Shown one piece after another: positions 26,723 to 35,246 of a stretch of DNA of 64,000 nucleotides (positions are counted from its first letter, which is position 1; each line of letters begins with the position of its first letter). Made by a program: the position numbers and the translations under genes. The stretch is from an uncultured Paracoccaceae bacterium (lineage in GTDB: Bacteria > Pseudomonadota > Alphaproteobacteria > Rhodobacterales > Rhodobacteraceae). The stretch is taken from NCBI GenBank assembly GCA_947499725.1, contig CANMPK010000002.1, forward strand, positions 372,001 to 436,000. The letters are read 5' to 3'. The notes beneath the pieces are model-generated. The model ran no database searches, was not told where the DNA came from, and worked only from the letters and a program-made list of their open reading frames with translations.

Positions 26723-27211
26723 ATGACTCCCGAAGAGATCGCAAAGCTTCCGTATCGCCAGAATGTTGGTGTGATGTTGGTGAACGCCGATGGCAGTGCC
26801 TTTGTTGGCCAGCGCTTGGACAGCGAGGTGCCTGCTTGGCAGATGCCGCAAGGTGGTATCGATAAAGGTGAAGACGCCAAAACCGCGGCACTGCGCGAGC
26901 TTGAAGAAGAAACCGGTGTGTCTCCTGATTTGGTCACATTGATCGGAGAGTCCGCGGATTGGATCGCTTATGATCTGCCGCATGACATCGTGCCTAAGAT
27001 TTGGAAGGGCCGTTATAAGGGCCAAGAACAGAAATGGTTTCTGTTCCGGTTCCATGGCCAAGACAGCGACGTGAACATCGAAGTGGATCACCAAGAGTTC
27101 TCAGAATGGCGCTGGCTGCCGGTTGCGGAATTGGTTGCCAATATCGTGCCGTTTAAACGCGAAGTGTATGAAAAAGTCGTCGCGGAATTTGCACCACTGC
27201 TGGACGACTGA
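26723..27211 (+). CDS. rppH: RNA pyrophosphohydrolase
   Basis: A Nudix hydrolase that removes pyrophosphate from the 5' end of mRNA and so starts decay. It is 162 residues. The Nudix box is complete: [20 protein letters not shown] followed by [13 protein letters not shown] at the start and [10 protein letters not shown] match RppH rather than other Nudix enzymes. It stands between terminator and smpB with its own weak ribosome site. The neighbourhood with ctpA is common in alphaproteobacteria. Confidence 0.95.
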   Translation: MTPEEIAKLPYRQNVGVMLVNADGSAFVGQRLDSEVPAWQMPQGGIDKGEDAKTAALRELEEETGVSPDLVTLIGESADWIAYDLPHDIVPKIWKGRYKGQEQKWFLFRFHGQDSDVNIEVDHQEFSEWRWLPVAELVANIVPFKREVYEKVVAEFAPLLDD

Positions 27212-27271
27212 AAATCAACTGCGCTGAATCCCATGGACAGCGCCTCTGCCCAGATGTAATCAAACCCGACT

Positions 27272-27748
27272 ATGGCCAAGAAACCGACATCAGACCCAAA
27301 TTACAAAGTGATCGCCGAGAACCGGCGCGCGCGCTTTGACTATGCCATCGACGATGACATTGAATGCGGTGTGATCCTTATGGGGTCTGAGGTTAAGTCT
27401 CTTCGTGAAAACTCTGCCAATATCGCTGAAAGCTATGCCGAAGTGAAAGATGGCGAGCTTTGGTTGGTGAACAGCTATATCTCTCCATACGAGCGAGCGA
27501 TGTTTGCGCATGCCGAGCGCCGTCGCCGTAAGTTGCTGGTCAGCAAGCGCGAATTGGCGCGGCTTTGGAACGAGACCCAACGCAAAGGCATGACGATTGT
27601 GCCGATGGTCATGTATTTCAATCACAAAGGCTATGTGAAGCTGAAGGTTGGAATCGCCAAGGGTAAAAAGCTGCACGACAAACGCGCGTCAGATGCAAAA
27701 CGTGACTGGGGCCGCCAAAAGCAGCGCCTGCTGCGTCACGGCGAATAA
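27272..27748 (+). CDS. smpB: SsrA (tmRNA)-binding protein SmpB
   Basis: Delivers tmRNA to stalled ribosomes in trans-translation. A 158-residue OB-fold protein with [16 protein letters not shown], the conserved [18 protein letters not shown] and the basic C-terminal tail [19 protein letters not shown]. No tmRNA gene is visible nearby. Another trans-translation factor, RNase R, is encoded at 2.1 kb. Confidence 0.96.
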   Translation: MAKKPTSDPNYKVIAENRRARFDYAIDDDIECGVILMGSEVKSLRENSANIAESYAEVKDGELWLVNSYISPYERAMFAHAERRRRKLLVSKRELARLWNETQRKGMTIVPMVMYFNHKGYVKLKVGIAKGKKLHDKRASDAKRDWGRQKQRLLRHGE

Positions 27749-27899
27749 ACCTACTTTCAAAGACTTAGATCGTTTTGATCCTTGGGGAATAGCCCCGAAA
27801 ATTTCCCATGCGACAGAATTGCTATGTTTGGCATATGCTTTTGGTGCCTCGGCTTAGGTCCAGCCGAGCGCCTATGCAAAAGGGCCCGGAGGGAATGGA

Positions 27900-28190
27900 A
27901 TGGAATTGATTATTAGTCTGATCGCAGGTGCTGTTGGTGGTAACGCAGCCGGTGGCGTGTTGAAAGGCATCAACCAAGGCACGTTGATCAACTCGATCTC
28001 TGGTATCGTTGGTGGCGGTCTGGGCGGCAGCTTGCTGTCTATGGTGGGCGCACCTGATCTGGCCGGCGTAGCGGGCGAAGCAGCTGGTCTGGACCTTGGC
28101 GCAATCATCGGCCAAGTGGCCGGCGGTGGCGTTGGCGGCGGTGTTGTATTGGCGCTGGTAAGCGTTGTGCGCAAAGCAATTGCTAAATAA
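27900..28190 (+). CDS. Small glycine-rich membrane protein of unknown function
   Basis: A 96-residue, strongly hydrophobic, Gly/Ala-rich protein with repeated GG motifs (SGIVGGGLGGSLLSMVG, then GQVAGGGVGGGVVLALVS) and a short basic end. The glycine zipper pattern suggests close packing of two or three membrane helices. GGAGG sits upstream of the ATG. A GC-rich hairpin follows. I do not recognise a characterised relative; small DNA-transfer-like or pore-like roles would be speculation. Confidence 0.7.
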   Translation: MELIISLIAGAVGGNAAGGVLKGINQGTLINSISGIVGGGLGGSLLSMVGAPDLAGVAGEAAGLDLGAIIGQVAGGGVGGGVVLALVSVVRKAIAK

Positions 28191-28208
28191 GTCATAAAAC
28201 TTTCATGT

Positions 28209-28229
28209 GGCGCCCCGAAACGGGGCGCC
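28209..28229 (+). terminator. GC-rich hairpin after the small membrane protein gene
   Basis: GGCGCCCCG (28209-28217) pairs perfectly with CGGGGCGCC (28221-28229) around AAA. No U-tract follows, so it may be a weak terminator or a 3' stabiliser. Confidence 0.5.
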
Positions 28230-28291
28230 GCGCCTTGCCACTGACGCCCCCGAGTAGTAGGCAAGATTCGTTTTTAGCTTTGGGGGCGACG

Positions 28292-29149
28292 ATGTCTCAA
28301 GACGATCCGAAAACACTTGTATCCACCGAGTGGTTGGCCGCGCATCTGAGCGATGCGGACCTTCGAATTTTGGACGCCTCTTGGTATTTGCCAAGTGAAG
28401 ACCGCGATCCAAAGGCTGAATTTGACGCGGGCCACATCGAAGGCGCGCGTTTCTTTGATATCGAAGACATCTCTGATCATCGCTCTGACCTGCCGCATAT
28501 GGTGCCACCGGTTGAAAAATTCCTCTCGCGCATTCGCGAGATGGGTGTAGGTGATGGCCATCAGATCGTTGTCTATGATGGCTCTGGCCTGTTTTCAGCG
28601 GCCCGCGTGTGGTGGTTGTTCAAACTGATGGGCCATGACGATATTGCCGTGCTAGATGGCGGCCTACCAAAGTGGAAAGCTGAAAAGCGCCCTTTGACGA
28701 CCGATGCTGCTGTCATCAAAGACCGCCATATGTTTGCCACTCCGCGCGATGCGATGGTGAAAGACGTCACGCAGGTGTCCCATGCCTCTAAGCTGGGTGA
28801 CTATGCGATCGTTGATGCGCGCGGTGCTGCTCGATTTACTGGCGAAGCTGCAGAGCCACGCGAAGGTATGCGATCTGGCCATATCCCGAATTCTCGTAAC
28901 GTTCCTTACGCAAGTTTGCTGAACGAAGACAAAACCATGAAAGACCCTGCTGCGCTGAAAGCGATTTTCGAACAGGCAGGCGTCGATTTAAACAAACCCG
29001 CTATCACGACATGTGGATCAGGCGTCACTGCCGCGATCCTTTGTCTTGCCATGGAGCGCTTCGGCAAAACCGATCACGCGCTTTATGATGGATCCTGGAC
29101 CGAATGGGGCGCATTCCCAACGGTCCCAATTGCTACCGGAGAAGCGTAA
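28292..29149 (+). CDS. sseA: 3-mercaptopyruvate sulfurtransferase
   Basis: A two-rhodanese-domain sulfurtransferase, 285 residues, moving sulfur from 3-mercaptopyruvate to thiols or cyanide. The active-site loop ITTCGSGVTA carries the catalytic Cys in the CGSGVTA form specific to mercaptopyruvate enzymes rather than thiosulfate enzymes. The N-terminal domain has VSTEWLAAHL and DASWYLPSEDRDP. The frame runs upstream to 28205, but the ATG at 28292 fits the family. It overlaps the aminotransferase gene in TAATG, which makes sense because transamination of cysteine can supply mercaptopyruvate. Confidence 0.92.
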   Translation: MSQDDPKTLVSTEWLAAHLSDADLRILDASWYLPSEDRDPKAEFDAGHIEGARFFDIEDISDHRSDLPHMVPPVEKFLSRIREMGVGDGHQIVVYDGSGLFSAARVWWLFKLMGHDDIAVLDGGLPKWKAEKRPLTTDAAVIKDRHMFATPRDAMVKDVTQVSHASKLGDYAIVDARGAARFTGEAAEPREGMRSGHIPNSRNVPYASLLNEDKTMKDPAALKAIFEQAGVDLNKPAITTCGSGVTAAILCLAMERFGKTDHALYDGSWTEWGAFPTVPIATGEA

Positions 29150-30333
29150 TGCTGAGCAATCTTAAAGCCCAACCAGCTGATAAAATCCTCGCCCTGATGG
29201 CGAAGTACAAAGAAGATCCGCGCCCGACGAAAGTTGATCTGGGTGTAGGTGTTTACAAAGACGCTGACGGCAAAACCCCAGTCATGCGCGCGGTGAAAGA
29301 AGCCGAGCGCCGTTTGGTGGAAGAGCAAGATTCCAAAAGCTATGTTGGCCTGCCAGGCGACCCTGCTTTTGCAGACGCGATGATCGGCTTGGTATTGGGC
29401 GACGCGGTAGAGCGTGGCCGTATTGCCGCTGTTGCGACGCCGGGTGGGACGGGCGCTGTGCGTCAGGCGTTTGAACTGGTGAAGAACACAAGCCCAACGG
29501 CGCGTGTCTTCGTGTCTAACCCAACTTGGCCGAACCACGTTTCTATTCTGAACTATCTTGGCATTGAAACAGTTGCCTATCGTTACTTTGATACAGACAC
29601 ACGCGCGGTTGATTTTGACGGCATGCTGGCGGATCTCGCGGGTGCCAACGAAGGCGACGTTGTGCTGCTGCACGGCTGCTGTCACAACCCAACGGGTGCG
29701 AACCTGAACCTCACGCAGTGGCAGGCTGTTGTTGATCTGATCAACGAAAAAGGCCTGATCGCAATGATCGATATTGCGTACCAGGGCTTTGGTGACGGTC
29801 TGGAAGAAGATGCTGCAGCGACTCGTTTGGTGGCCTCTTCCGTAAAAGAACTTTTGATCGCGGGCAGCTGCTCTAAAAACTTCGGTGTGTACCGTGAACG
29901 CACAGGTATCCTGATGGCGATTTCTGAGGGTACAGAGAACACACCGCTTGTTCAGCAAAACCTGAACTTCCTTAACCGTCAGAACTATTCCTTCCCGCCA
30001 GATCACGGCGCACGCGTTGTAACCACAATCCTGACAGACCCAGAGCTGCGCGCGGATTGGGCGGCAGAGCTGGAAGAGATCCGTCTGAGCATGTTGGGCC
30101 TGCGCCAGCAGCTTGCAGATGAGCTACAGCGCCTGTCGGGCTCTGATCGCTTTGGTTTTATCGCTGAACACCGTGGCATGTTTAGCCAAATCGGCACCAC
30201 ACCTGAAAAGGTCGAGCAGATCCGTGAAAACGACGGCATCTACATGGTTGGCGACAGCCGCATGAACATTGCTGGCTTGAATGCGAAGACAGTGCCACTT
30301 TTGGCGAAGGCGATCATCGACGCCGGCGTTTGA
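29149..30333 (+). CDS. Class I aromatic/aspartate aminotransferase
   Basis: A PLP-dependent enzyme, 394 residues, of the AspC/TyrB type. Landmarks are KVDLGVGVYKD near the N terminus, HGCCHNPTGANL (Asn contacting PLP), AMIDIAYQGFGDGLEED, the Schiff-base Lys in GSCSKNFGVYRERTG, and the C-terminal substrate Arg in DSRMNIAGLN. It starts on the last base of sseA, so the two are coupled and may share cysteine breakdown. Whether it prefers aspartate or aromatic substrates is not clear from sequence. Confidence 0.92.
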   Translation: MLSNLKAQPADKILALMAKYKEDPRPTKVDLGVGVYKDADGKTPVMRAVKEAERRLVEEQDSKSYVGLPGDPAFADAMIGLVLGDAVERGRIAAVATPGGTGAVRQAFELVKNTSPTARVFVSNPTWPNHVSILNYLGIETVAYRYFDTDTRAVDFDGMLADLAGANEGDVVLLHGCCHNPTGANLNLTQWQAVVDLINEKGLIAMIDIAYQGFGDGLEEDAAATRLVASSVKELLIAGSCSKNFGVYRERTGILMAISEGTENTPLVQQNLNFLNRQNYSFPPDHGARVVTTILTDPELRADWAAELEEIRLSMLGLRQQLADELQRLSGSDRFGFIAEHRGMFSQIGTTPEKVEQIRENDGIYMVGDSRMNIAGLNAKTVPLLAKAIIDAGV

Positions 30334-30355
30334 TCAAACGCAGATACGATTTAAG

Positions 30356-30385
30356 AAAGCCACGCCAGTACGGCGTGGCTTTTTT
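30356..30385. terminator. Strong bidirectional-type terminator
   Basis: AAAGCCACGCC (30356-30366) pairs over 11 bases with GGCGTGGCTTT (30372-30382), five-base loop, followed by further T to 30385. It separates the convergent aminotransferase and hydrolase genes. Confidence 0.92.
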
Positions 30386-30387
30386 CG

Positions 30388-31416
30388 TTACAGATCAAAA
30401 TGCGCCGCAATGGCTTGCACGATGTCTTCGTGGATGGCCTTGCGATCTGCGCCTTCTGGGTCGCTGCAAACCGGATCGTCTTTTTCTTCTTCCAAGATAG
30501 CGGCGCCATTTGGCTTACACAAAGGCAGGGCCGAAAAGTGAAAGGCTGGCGCGATCACTTGCGTTTGGATATCGGGGCGTTTCGCGGCGAAACCGCTGCC
30601 TGTTTCGAAGATGTCAGTCGCCTGCAAACGGTCTTCGCCCTCGCCCAAGATAATCACCAGCGCTTCTTCCATAAGATCATCCGCCATGTCCTGCGGCGTG
30701 CCATAGGTAAAGGCTGGATCAATCGCAGCCACCGCCGAGATTCGCGCATCGCGATATGAGGCTTCCCATTGGTCGGCATCCAGCGCGCGCATATCGATTC
30801 CAGCGCGTTTCAGATCGTTACAGTGGGTCGATCCGCCATTCGTTTGCTCGCAATACTGCGCATAACCATCCGCGCTGCTGCGCAAACCGCCCATGCTGAG
30901 TGCTGTCCAGCCGCCATAGGAAAAACCGGTCGCATACATTCGAGACATGTCTAAGCTCGCCCCAATTTCGGACGCTGCCACGTGATCCAAAGCCGCCTGC
31001 AAATCTTGCGGTCGAGTCCAGTGATCCATGCCTGCGAGCATATCAAAATCCCGGAAGGTCGAATTCGGGTGATCCACCCCAATAACAACCGCCCCTTTCT
31101 CAACAAGACCTGCGGCAAGCCAGCTCATCGCGGCAGCGCGCCCGCCAAGGCCGTGCGACATCAGAACAACCGGAAACGCGCCTTCCACAACTGAGGCATC
31201 CTCAAACATCTGATTGCCAAAGAACACGGGGTTTTCGGCAAAGCTTGTCAGCGCGCCAGTGTCGTTCTGCGCTGGATAATACACGGTTAGCTGCATATCG
31301 CGGCCGTGGTGGTCTGCGAAGATCATAGAGTTATGCACGCCAACTGTGTCGGCGTTTGCCGGCTGTGCTGCGATGCCTGCCGCGATTGCGATTGTCAGTG
31401 CTGTGATGCGAAACAT
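30388..31416 (-). CDS. Secreted alpha/beta hydrolase (PAF-acetylhydrolase / dienelactone hydrolase-like)
   Basis: A 342-residue protein with a signal peptide (ITALTIAIAAGIAAQPANA). The nucleophile elbow is YATGFSYGGWTAL (GxSxG with Ser), the oxyanion region VVLMSHGLGGRAAAMSWLA, and the likely catalytic His lies in APAFHFSALPLC near the C terminus. The pattern matches PAF acetylhydrolase-like proteins; substrate unknown. It is divergent from a membrane-bound AraC regulator across a 132-base region with a nested palindrome, so it is the best candidate target of that regulator. Confidence 0.82.
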   Translation of the reverse strand: MFRITALTIAIAAGIAAQPANADTVGVHNSMIFADHHGRDMQLTVYYPAQNDTGALTSFAENPVFFGNQMFEDASVVEGAFPVVLMSHGLGGRAAAMSWLAAGLVEKGAVVIGVDHPNSTFRDFDMLAGMDHWTRPQDLQAALDHVAASEIGASLDMSRMYATGFSYGGWTALSMGGLRSSADGYAQYCEQTNGGSTHCNDLKRAGIDMRALDADQWEASYRDARISAVAAIDPAFTYGTPQDMADDLMEEALVIILGEGEDRLQATDIFETGSGFAAKRPDIQTQVIAPAFHFSALPLCKPNGAAILEEEKDDPVCSDPEGADRKAIHEDIVQAIAAHFDL

Positions 31417-31474
31417 GGTTACGTCCTTTCAAAGAAGTTATGTTTCTCAAATGCCAACACCCGCTGTTTCGGTC

Positions 31475-31517
31475 GTCCTAAAACCGGTTTTAGGTAGTCG
31501 AAAACCGGTTTTAGGAC
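31475..31517. promoter_or_regulatory. 43-bp nested palindrome, probable operator of the AraC regulator
   Basis: A 17-base arm GTCCTAAAACCGGTTTT (31475-31491) is repeated in perfect inversion as AAAACCGGTTTTAGGAC (31501-31517) across 9 bases. Each arm itself holds the 12-base palindrome AAAACCGGTTTT, and the two centres are 21 bases apart, about two helical turns. It lies 58 bases from the hydrolase start and 31 from the AraC start. Confidence 0.75.
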
Positions 31518-31548
31518 TATTTCGTCACCTATTGATTGGAGACATCTT

Positions 31549-32538
31549 ATGCCGGTTTTGCCGCTGCCATTGGTTTTTACGCTGTTCTTGTGTGTGATGT
31601 TCGCACAGTCAGTATTTCGAGGAGAGGGAGCGGGTTGGCTGCGTACGCTTCTTCTGATTTGCGCGGTTCAGAATGGTCTGCTTGCTTTGGTGCACTACTA
31701 TGGCTTCGTGGATTTTAGGTTTGTTCTGCCGATTACAGCCACGGTCATCCCAGCCTTTGTTTGGGTCTCTTTTCAATCCACTGCTGTACGGGTCTTTTCA
31801 AAGAGGGATGTGCTGCACCTATTCGCGCCAGCCTCTGTCGCGATGGCGGCTGTCGTACATCCAAACTTGATAGATGCTTTGGTGCCCTTAATTTTTGCGG
31901 CATATGGCGTGGCACTGCTGCTGTCGTTGCGCGAGGGTGAGGACCGATTGCATCGTGTTGGCTTGCAGCACGGGAGCACCCCGTTGATTATCTGGCGCGG
32001 CATCGGAGCGATCTTGATTGTTTCAGCCGTGTCTGATGTCGCGATTGCCGCTGATCATATTTTTAACAATGCCAATCTTACGCCTTGGATTATTACGTTT
32101 GTCGGTGCGCTCAGCGTTCTTGCGCTTGGCGCTTTGGCAATGGCCAAGCCCATCGCGGTCGTTCAAGAGCCGCATGAGGTTTTCATTGCGCCAGAAGAAC
32201 AGCTTGAAGACGCTGTTTTGATGTCTCGTTTGAATGCGCTCGTGACAGAGAGCGATTTGTTCTTGAACCCTGATCTCACGCTGTCGATGTTGTCCCGCAA
32301 GTTGGCAGTGCCGGCGAAGCGCCTTTCTTCAGCGATCAACCGCGAAACAGGACAGAATGTCTCGCGTTACATAAATGCCTTTCGTATTGAACATGCGGCT
32401 ACGCTTCTTAAAGCAGGTCACAATGTCACGCAGGCTATGTTCGACTCTGGCTTCAATACGAAGTCAAATTTCAACCGCGAATTTCTTCGCGTTAAGAATT
32501 GCACACCGCGCGATTGGCGTGCTGGCAACCAGCTATAA
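31549..32538 (+). CDS. Membrane-embedded AraC family transcriptional regulator
   Basis: A 329-residue protein with two parts. The first 205 residues have about seven hydrophobic segments (LPLVFTLFLCVMFAQ, LLLICAVQNGLLALV, VLPITATVIPAFVWVSF and so on), predicting a polytopic membrane domain. Residues about 225-329 are an AraC/XylS double helix-turn-helix (LTLSMLSRKLAVPAKRLS, RYINAFRIEHAATLLKAG, FDSGFNTKSNFNREFLRVK). The regulator should therefore work at the membrane. The neighbouring nested palindrome is a likely binding site, and the divergent secreted hydrolase a likely target. Confidence 0.85.
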   Translation: MPVLPLPLVFTLFLCVMFAQSVFRGEGAGWLRTLLLICAVQNGLLALVHYYGFVDFRFVLPITATVIPAFVWVSFQSTAVRVFSKRDVLHLFAPASVAMAAVVHPNLIDALVPLIFAAYGVALLLSLREGEDRLHRVGLQHGSTPLIIWRGIGAILIVSAVSDVAIAADHIFNNANLTPWIITFVGALSVLALGALAMAKPIAVVQEPHEVFIAPEEQLEDAVLMSRLNALVTESDLFLNPDLTLSMLSRKLAVPAKRLSSAINRETGQNVSRYINAFRIEHAATLLKAGHNVTQAMFDSGFNTKSNFNREFLRVKNCTPRDWRAGNQL

Positions 32539-32560
32539 ACCAATTTGACAGGAGCTCGTG

Positions 32561-32962
32561 ATGCAGCAAAGCCTCGCCCATATTGCACTGGTTGTCCGCG
32601 ACTATGACGATGCGATTGATTTCTACGTGGGTACGCTTGGGTTCGACTTGGTAAAGGATGAATACCAGCCCGAACAAGGCAAACGCTGGGTGGTGGTGAA
32701 ACCGAAAGGGGACGGCAATGCATCGCTGCTTTTGGCGCGAGCCTCTAACGATCATCAAGCCCAGTATATCGGGGATCAAGCCGGAGGCCGCGTCTTCTTG
32801 TTCCTGCAAACAGATGATTTCTGGCGTGACTACAACGACTATGTTGCCAAGGGCGTCGTGTTCGAACGCCCTCCAAAGACAGCCGACTATGGCACCGTTG
32901 CTGTCTTCAAAGATCTATACGGCACGCTTTGGGATTTGGTGGAGTTCACAGAGGAAACTTAA
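32561..32962 (+). CDS. VOC family protein
   Basis: A 133-residue glyoxalase-fold protein: ALVVRDYDDAIDFYVGTLGF in the first repeat, VVVKPKGDGNASLLLARA, and the end FKDLYGTLWDLVEF. AGGAG lies six bases before the ATG at 32561, which is preferred over the GTG one codon earlier. It follows the AraC gene by 22 bases, so may belong to the same message. Substrate not known. Its stop shares TTAA with the convergent thioesterase. Confidence 0.85.
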   Translation: MQQSLAHIALVVRDYDDAIDFYVGTLGFDLVKDEYQPEQGKRWVVVKPKGDGNASLLLARASNDHQAQYIGDQAGGRVFLFLQTDDFWRDYNDYVAKGVVFERPPKTADYGTVAVFKDLYGTLWDLVEFTEET

Positions 32963-33423
32963 CTCTCACCTTCTTTTGGCACGCGTCGATACAGAAGGTT
33001 GGATTCGGCGTTTTCGGGCAACGCGCGCGATTTCCCGTTGTCGTCAATCGCGACAAAGACAAACTTGGAATTGATTACGTTCTCCGCGGTCGCTTCGTTG
33101 CGATGGCGCGCCCAAGCTTGGATGTCCATCGTGATGGACGAGCGGCCAAGTTTCACCATCTTGGCATAGATCGACACTTCATCGCCGACGTGCACTGGGC
33201 GTAGAAACTGGATGCCATCAATGGCAACTGTCGCGCAACGGCCGCGCGCAATTTGGCTGGCAAGGTTGCCTGCCGCCAGATCCATTTGCGCCAATAGCCA
33301 ACCCCCAAAGATGTCTCCTGATGGGTTGGTGTCGGATGGCATTGCAATCGTGCGGATCGCAAGCGTACCGCGTTCTTCAAGCTGGCTGACAAGTTCTTTT
33401 GCGCGCGTGGCGAGATCTGGCAT
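32959..33423 (-). CDS. Acyl-CoA thioesterase, YciA-type hotdog fold
   Basis: A 154-residue hotdog-fold thioesterase that hydrolyses acyl-CoA. The family pattern is TIAMPSDTNPSGDIFGGWLL (with the catalytic Asp region), MDLAAGNLAS and the basic stretch at the end. A pattern close to YciA, with GRSSITMDIQAWARH in the second half. It is convergent with the VOC gene, sharing the TTAA at 32959-32962. Confidence 0.9.
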   Translation of the reverse strand: MPDLATRAKELVSQLEERGTLAIRTIAMPSDTNPSGDIFGGWLLAQMDLAAGNLASQIARGRCATVAIDGIQFLRPVHVGDEVSIYAKMVKLGRSSITMDIQAWARHRNEATAENVINSKFVFVAIDDNGKSRALPENAESNLLYRRVPKEGES

Positions 33424-33490
33424 GAAAATCTTCCCTATTCGTTGCCTTGAAGTTTACTGAAACGTTGCCAGCAGTTCAAACTGTTCAGGC

Positions 33491-33521
33491 AAAAGAAAAA
33501 GCCCGGTGCGCTGCACCGGGC
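33491..33521 (-). terminator. Rho-independent terminator of glnK-amtB
   Basis: GCCCGGTGC (33501-33509) pairs with GCACCGGGC (33513-33521) around a three-base loop. Read on the minus strand, a T-rich tract (complement of AAAAGAAAAA at 33491-33500) follows the stem. Confidence 0.9.
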
Positions 33522-33547
33522 TTTCCCAATTTTATGATCCGTAAGGC

Positions 33548-34879
33548 TTAGCCTTTGGAGAACTCTGGGTATGCTTCCATGCCCAACTCTGCCATGTCCA
33601 GACCAGTGATCTCGTCTTCTTCGGATACGCGGATGCCCATTGTCACCTTCAGGATGAACCAGACAACTGCGGATGTTACGATTGTGAAGATACCAACCAC
33701 GATGATTGCGTACAGCTGTGTGCCCAGGGACGCGTCGCTGTTTGTCAGAACAACTGCGATTGTACCCCAGATACCTGCGATCAAGTGAACTGGGATCGCA
33801 CCAACAACGTCGTCGATCTTCAGCTTGTCCAGCATTGGTACTGCGAAGACTACGATTACGCCGCCAACTGCACCGATCAGAGTAGCTGCACCCAAAGTTG
33901 GTGTCAGAGGCTCTGCAGTGATGGACACCAGACCAGCCAGTGCGCCGTTCAGTACCATTGTCAGGTCAGGCTTTTTGTACAGGATCTGTGTCAGGATCAG
34001 TGCTGCAATCGCACCGCCTGCCGCAGCAGTGTTTGTGTTTGCGAAGATACGGGAAACGTCTGCAACGTCGCCTACTGTGCCCATCGCCAGCTGAGAGCCG
34101 CCGTTGAAGCCAAACCAACCCAGCCACAGGATGAATGTACCCAGTGTCGCCAGTGTCAGGTTAGAACCTGGCATAGGAACTGTTTTGCCATCTTTGTACT
34201 TGCCGATACGTGGCCCAAGGATGATCGCACCTGTCAGAGCTGCCCAGCCACCTACAGAGTGCACAACTGTGGAACCCGCGAAGTCCAGGAAGCCAGCTGC
34301 GTCTAGGAAGCCACCGCCCCATTTCCAGGAAGCCTGAAGTGGGTAGATGATTGCTGTCAGAACGATTGTGAAGATCAGGAATGGCCACAGCTTGATGCGC
34401 TCAGCCAAAGTACCGGAAACGATGGATGCTGTTGTTGCACAGAACATCAGCTGGAAGAAGAAGTCGGAACCAGTGGATGCATAGCCGTAGTCGTCTGCTG
34501 CGTCAGCTGTTACGCCAACTGCTTCCAGAACACCTGGGCCCCAAACGCCGGACAGAACGCCTTCAACAGACCATGTGCCCAGTGGGTACATCAGGTTGTA
34601 GCCGATCAGGTAGTAGAAGATCGCTGCCAGAGAGAACAGTGCGATGTTCTTTGTCAGCTGCATGGTTACGTTTTTGCCGCGAACCAGACCTGCTTCCAGC
34701 ATCGCAAAACCAGCTGCCATCCAGAATACCAGGAAGCCACCGATCAAGAACAGCAGAGAGTTTAAGATAAAGACAGAGTCTGTCGAAGCATTCACGCCAG
34801 GAACAGAGTCCTGTGCAAGTGCCAGCGTAGGCATGGCAACCGCTGCAGCGGCCAGCCCCATTTTGCTTGCGAGTTTCAT
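33548..34879 (-). CDS. amtB: Ammonium transporter AmtB
   Basis: Inner-membrane ammonium channel of the Amt/Rh family, 443 residues. An N-terminal signal sequence (GLAAAAVAMPTLALAQ), as found in many Amt proteins, precedes eleven membrane helices. Landmarks are AGFAMLEAGLVRGKN, the pore region FVFF-like FFFQLMFCATTASIVSG, AGSTVVHSVGGWAALTGA with the first pore His, and IPVHLIAGIWGTIAV with the second. The open frame extends upstream, but the ATG at 34879 fits. It forms an operon with glnK 28 bases upstream. Confidence 0.96.
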   Translation of the reverse strand: MKLASKMGLAAAAVAMPTLALAQDSVPGVNASTDSVFILNSLLFLIGGFLVFWMAAGFAMLEAGLVRGKNVTMQLTKNIALFSLAAIFYYLIGYNLMYPLGTWSVEGVLSGVWGPGVLEAVGVTADAADDYGYASTGSDFFFQLMFCATTASIVSGTLAERIKLWPFLIFTIVLTAIIYPLQASWKWGGGFLDAAGFLDFAGSTVVHSVGGWAALTGAIILGPRIGKYKDGKTVPMPGSNLTLATLGTFILWLGWFGFNGGSQLAMGTVGDVADVSRIFANTNTAAAGGAIAALILTQILYKKPDLTMVLNGALAGLVSITAEPLTPTLGAATLIGAVGGVIVVFAVPMLDKLKIDDVVGAIPVHLIAGIWGTIAVVLTNSDASLGTQLYAIIVVGIFTIVTSAVVWFILKVTMGIRVSEEDEITGLDMAELGMEAYPEFSKG

Positions 34880-34907
34880 TGTGAGAAGTCCCTTTTCCCT
34901 GACGCGC

Positions 34908-35246
34908 TTACAGCGCATCCTCGTTTGTTTCACCGGTCCGAACACGTACGGCTTGCGCCACGTCCAGAACGAAGATTTTACCGTCACCGATTTTACCAGT
35001 GCGCGCTGTGTTGCTGATGGTTTCGACCACTTGATCTGCCATGGATGCAGATACAACCAGCTCCAGCTTCACTTTTGGTACGAAGTTCACAGTGTATTCA
35101 GCACCGCGATAAATTTCAGTGTGACCGGATTGAGCGCCAAAGCCCTTGATTTCAGTCACCATAAGACCGCGTACACCGATTTCAGTCAGCGCTTCGCGGA
35201 CTTCCTCCAGCTTGAACGGTTTGATCGTTGCAATAACCAGTTTCAC
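34908..35246 (-). CDS. glnK: Nitrogen regulatory protein PII (GlnK)
   Basis: A 112-residue PII signal protein that senses 2-oxoglutarate and energy state and blocks AmtB when nitrogen is plentiful. The GTG at 35246 gives the typical start VKLVIATIKPFKLEEVREAL with AGGGGA upstream; a TTG at 35264 is less likely. The T-loop has HTEIYRGAEYTVNFVPK with the uridylylated Tyr51. The B-loop TGKIGDGKIFV binds ATP. Upstream 35247-35511 is AT-rich and should hold the promoter; no clear sigma-54 or NtrC site was found by eye. Confidence 0.96.
   Translation of the reverse strand: MKLVIATIKPFKLEEVREALTEIGVRGLMVTEIKGFGAQSGHTEIYRGAEYTVNFVPKVKLELVVSASMADQVVETISNTARTGKIGDGKIFVLDVAQAVRVRTGETNEDAL

Noticed and set aside
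27784-27804. GGGG-AATAG-CCCC hairpin followed by AAAATTT after smpB
   Set aside because: A four-base stem with a poor T-tract is too weak to call a terminator.
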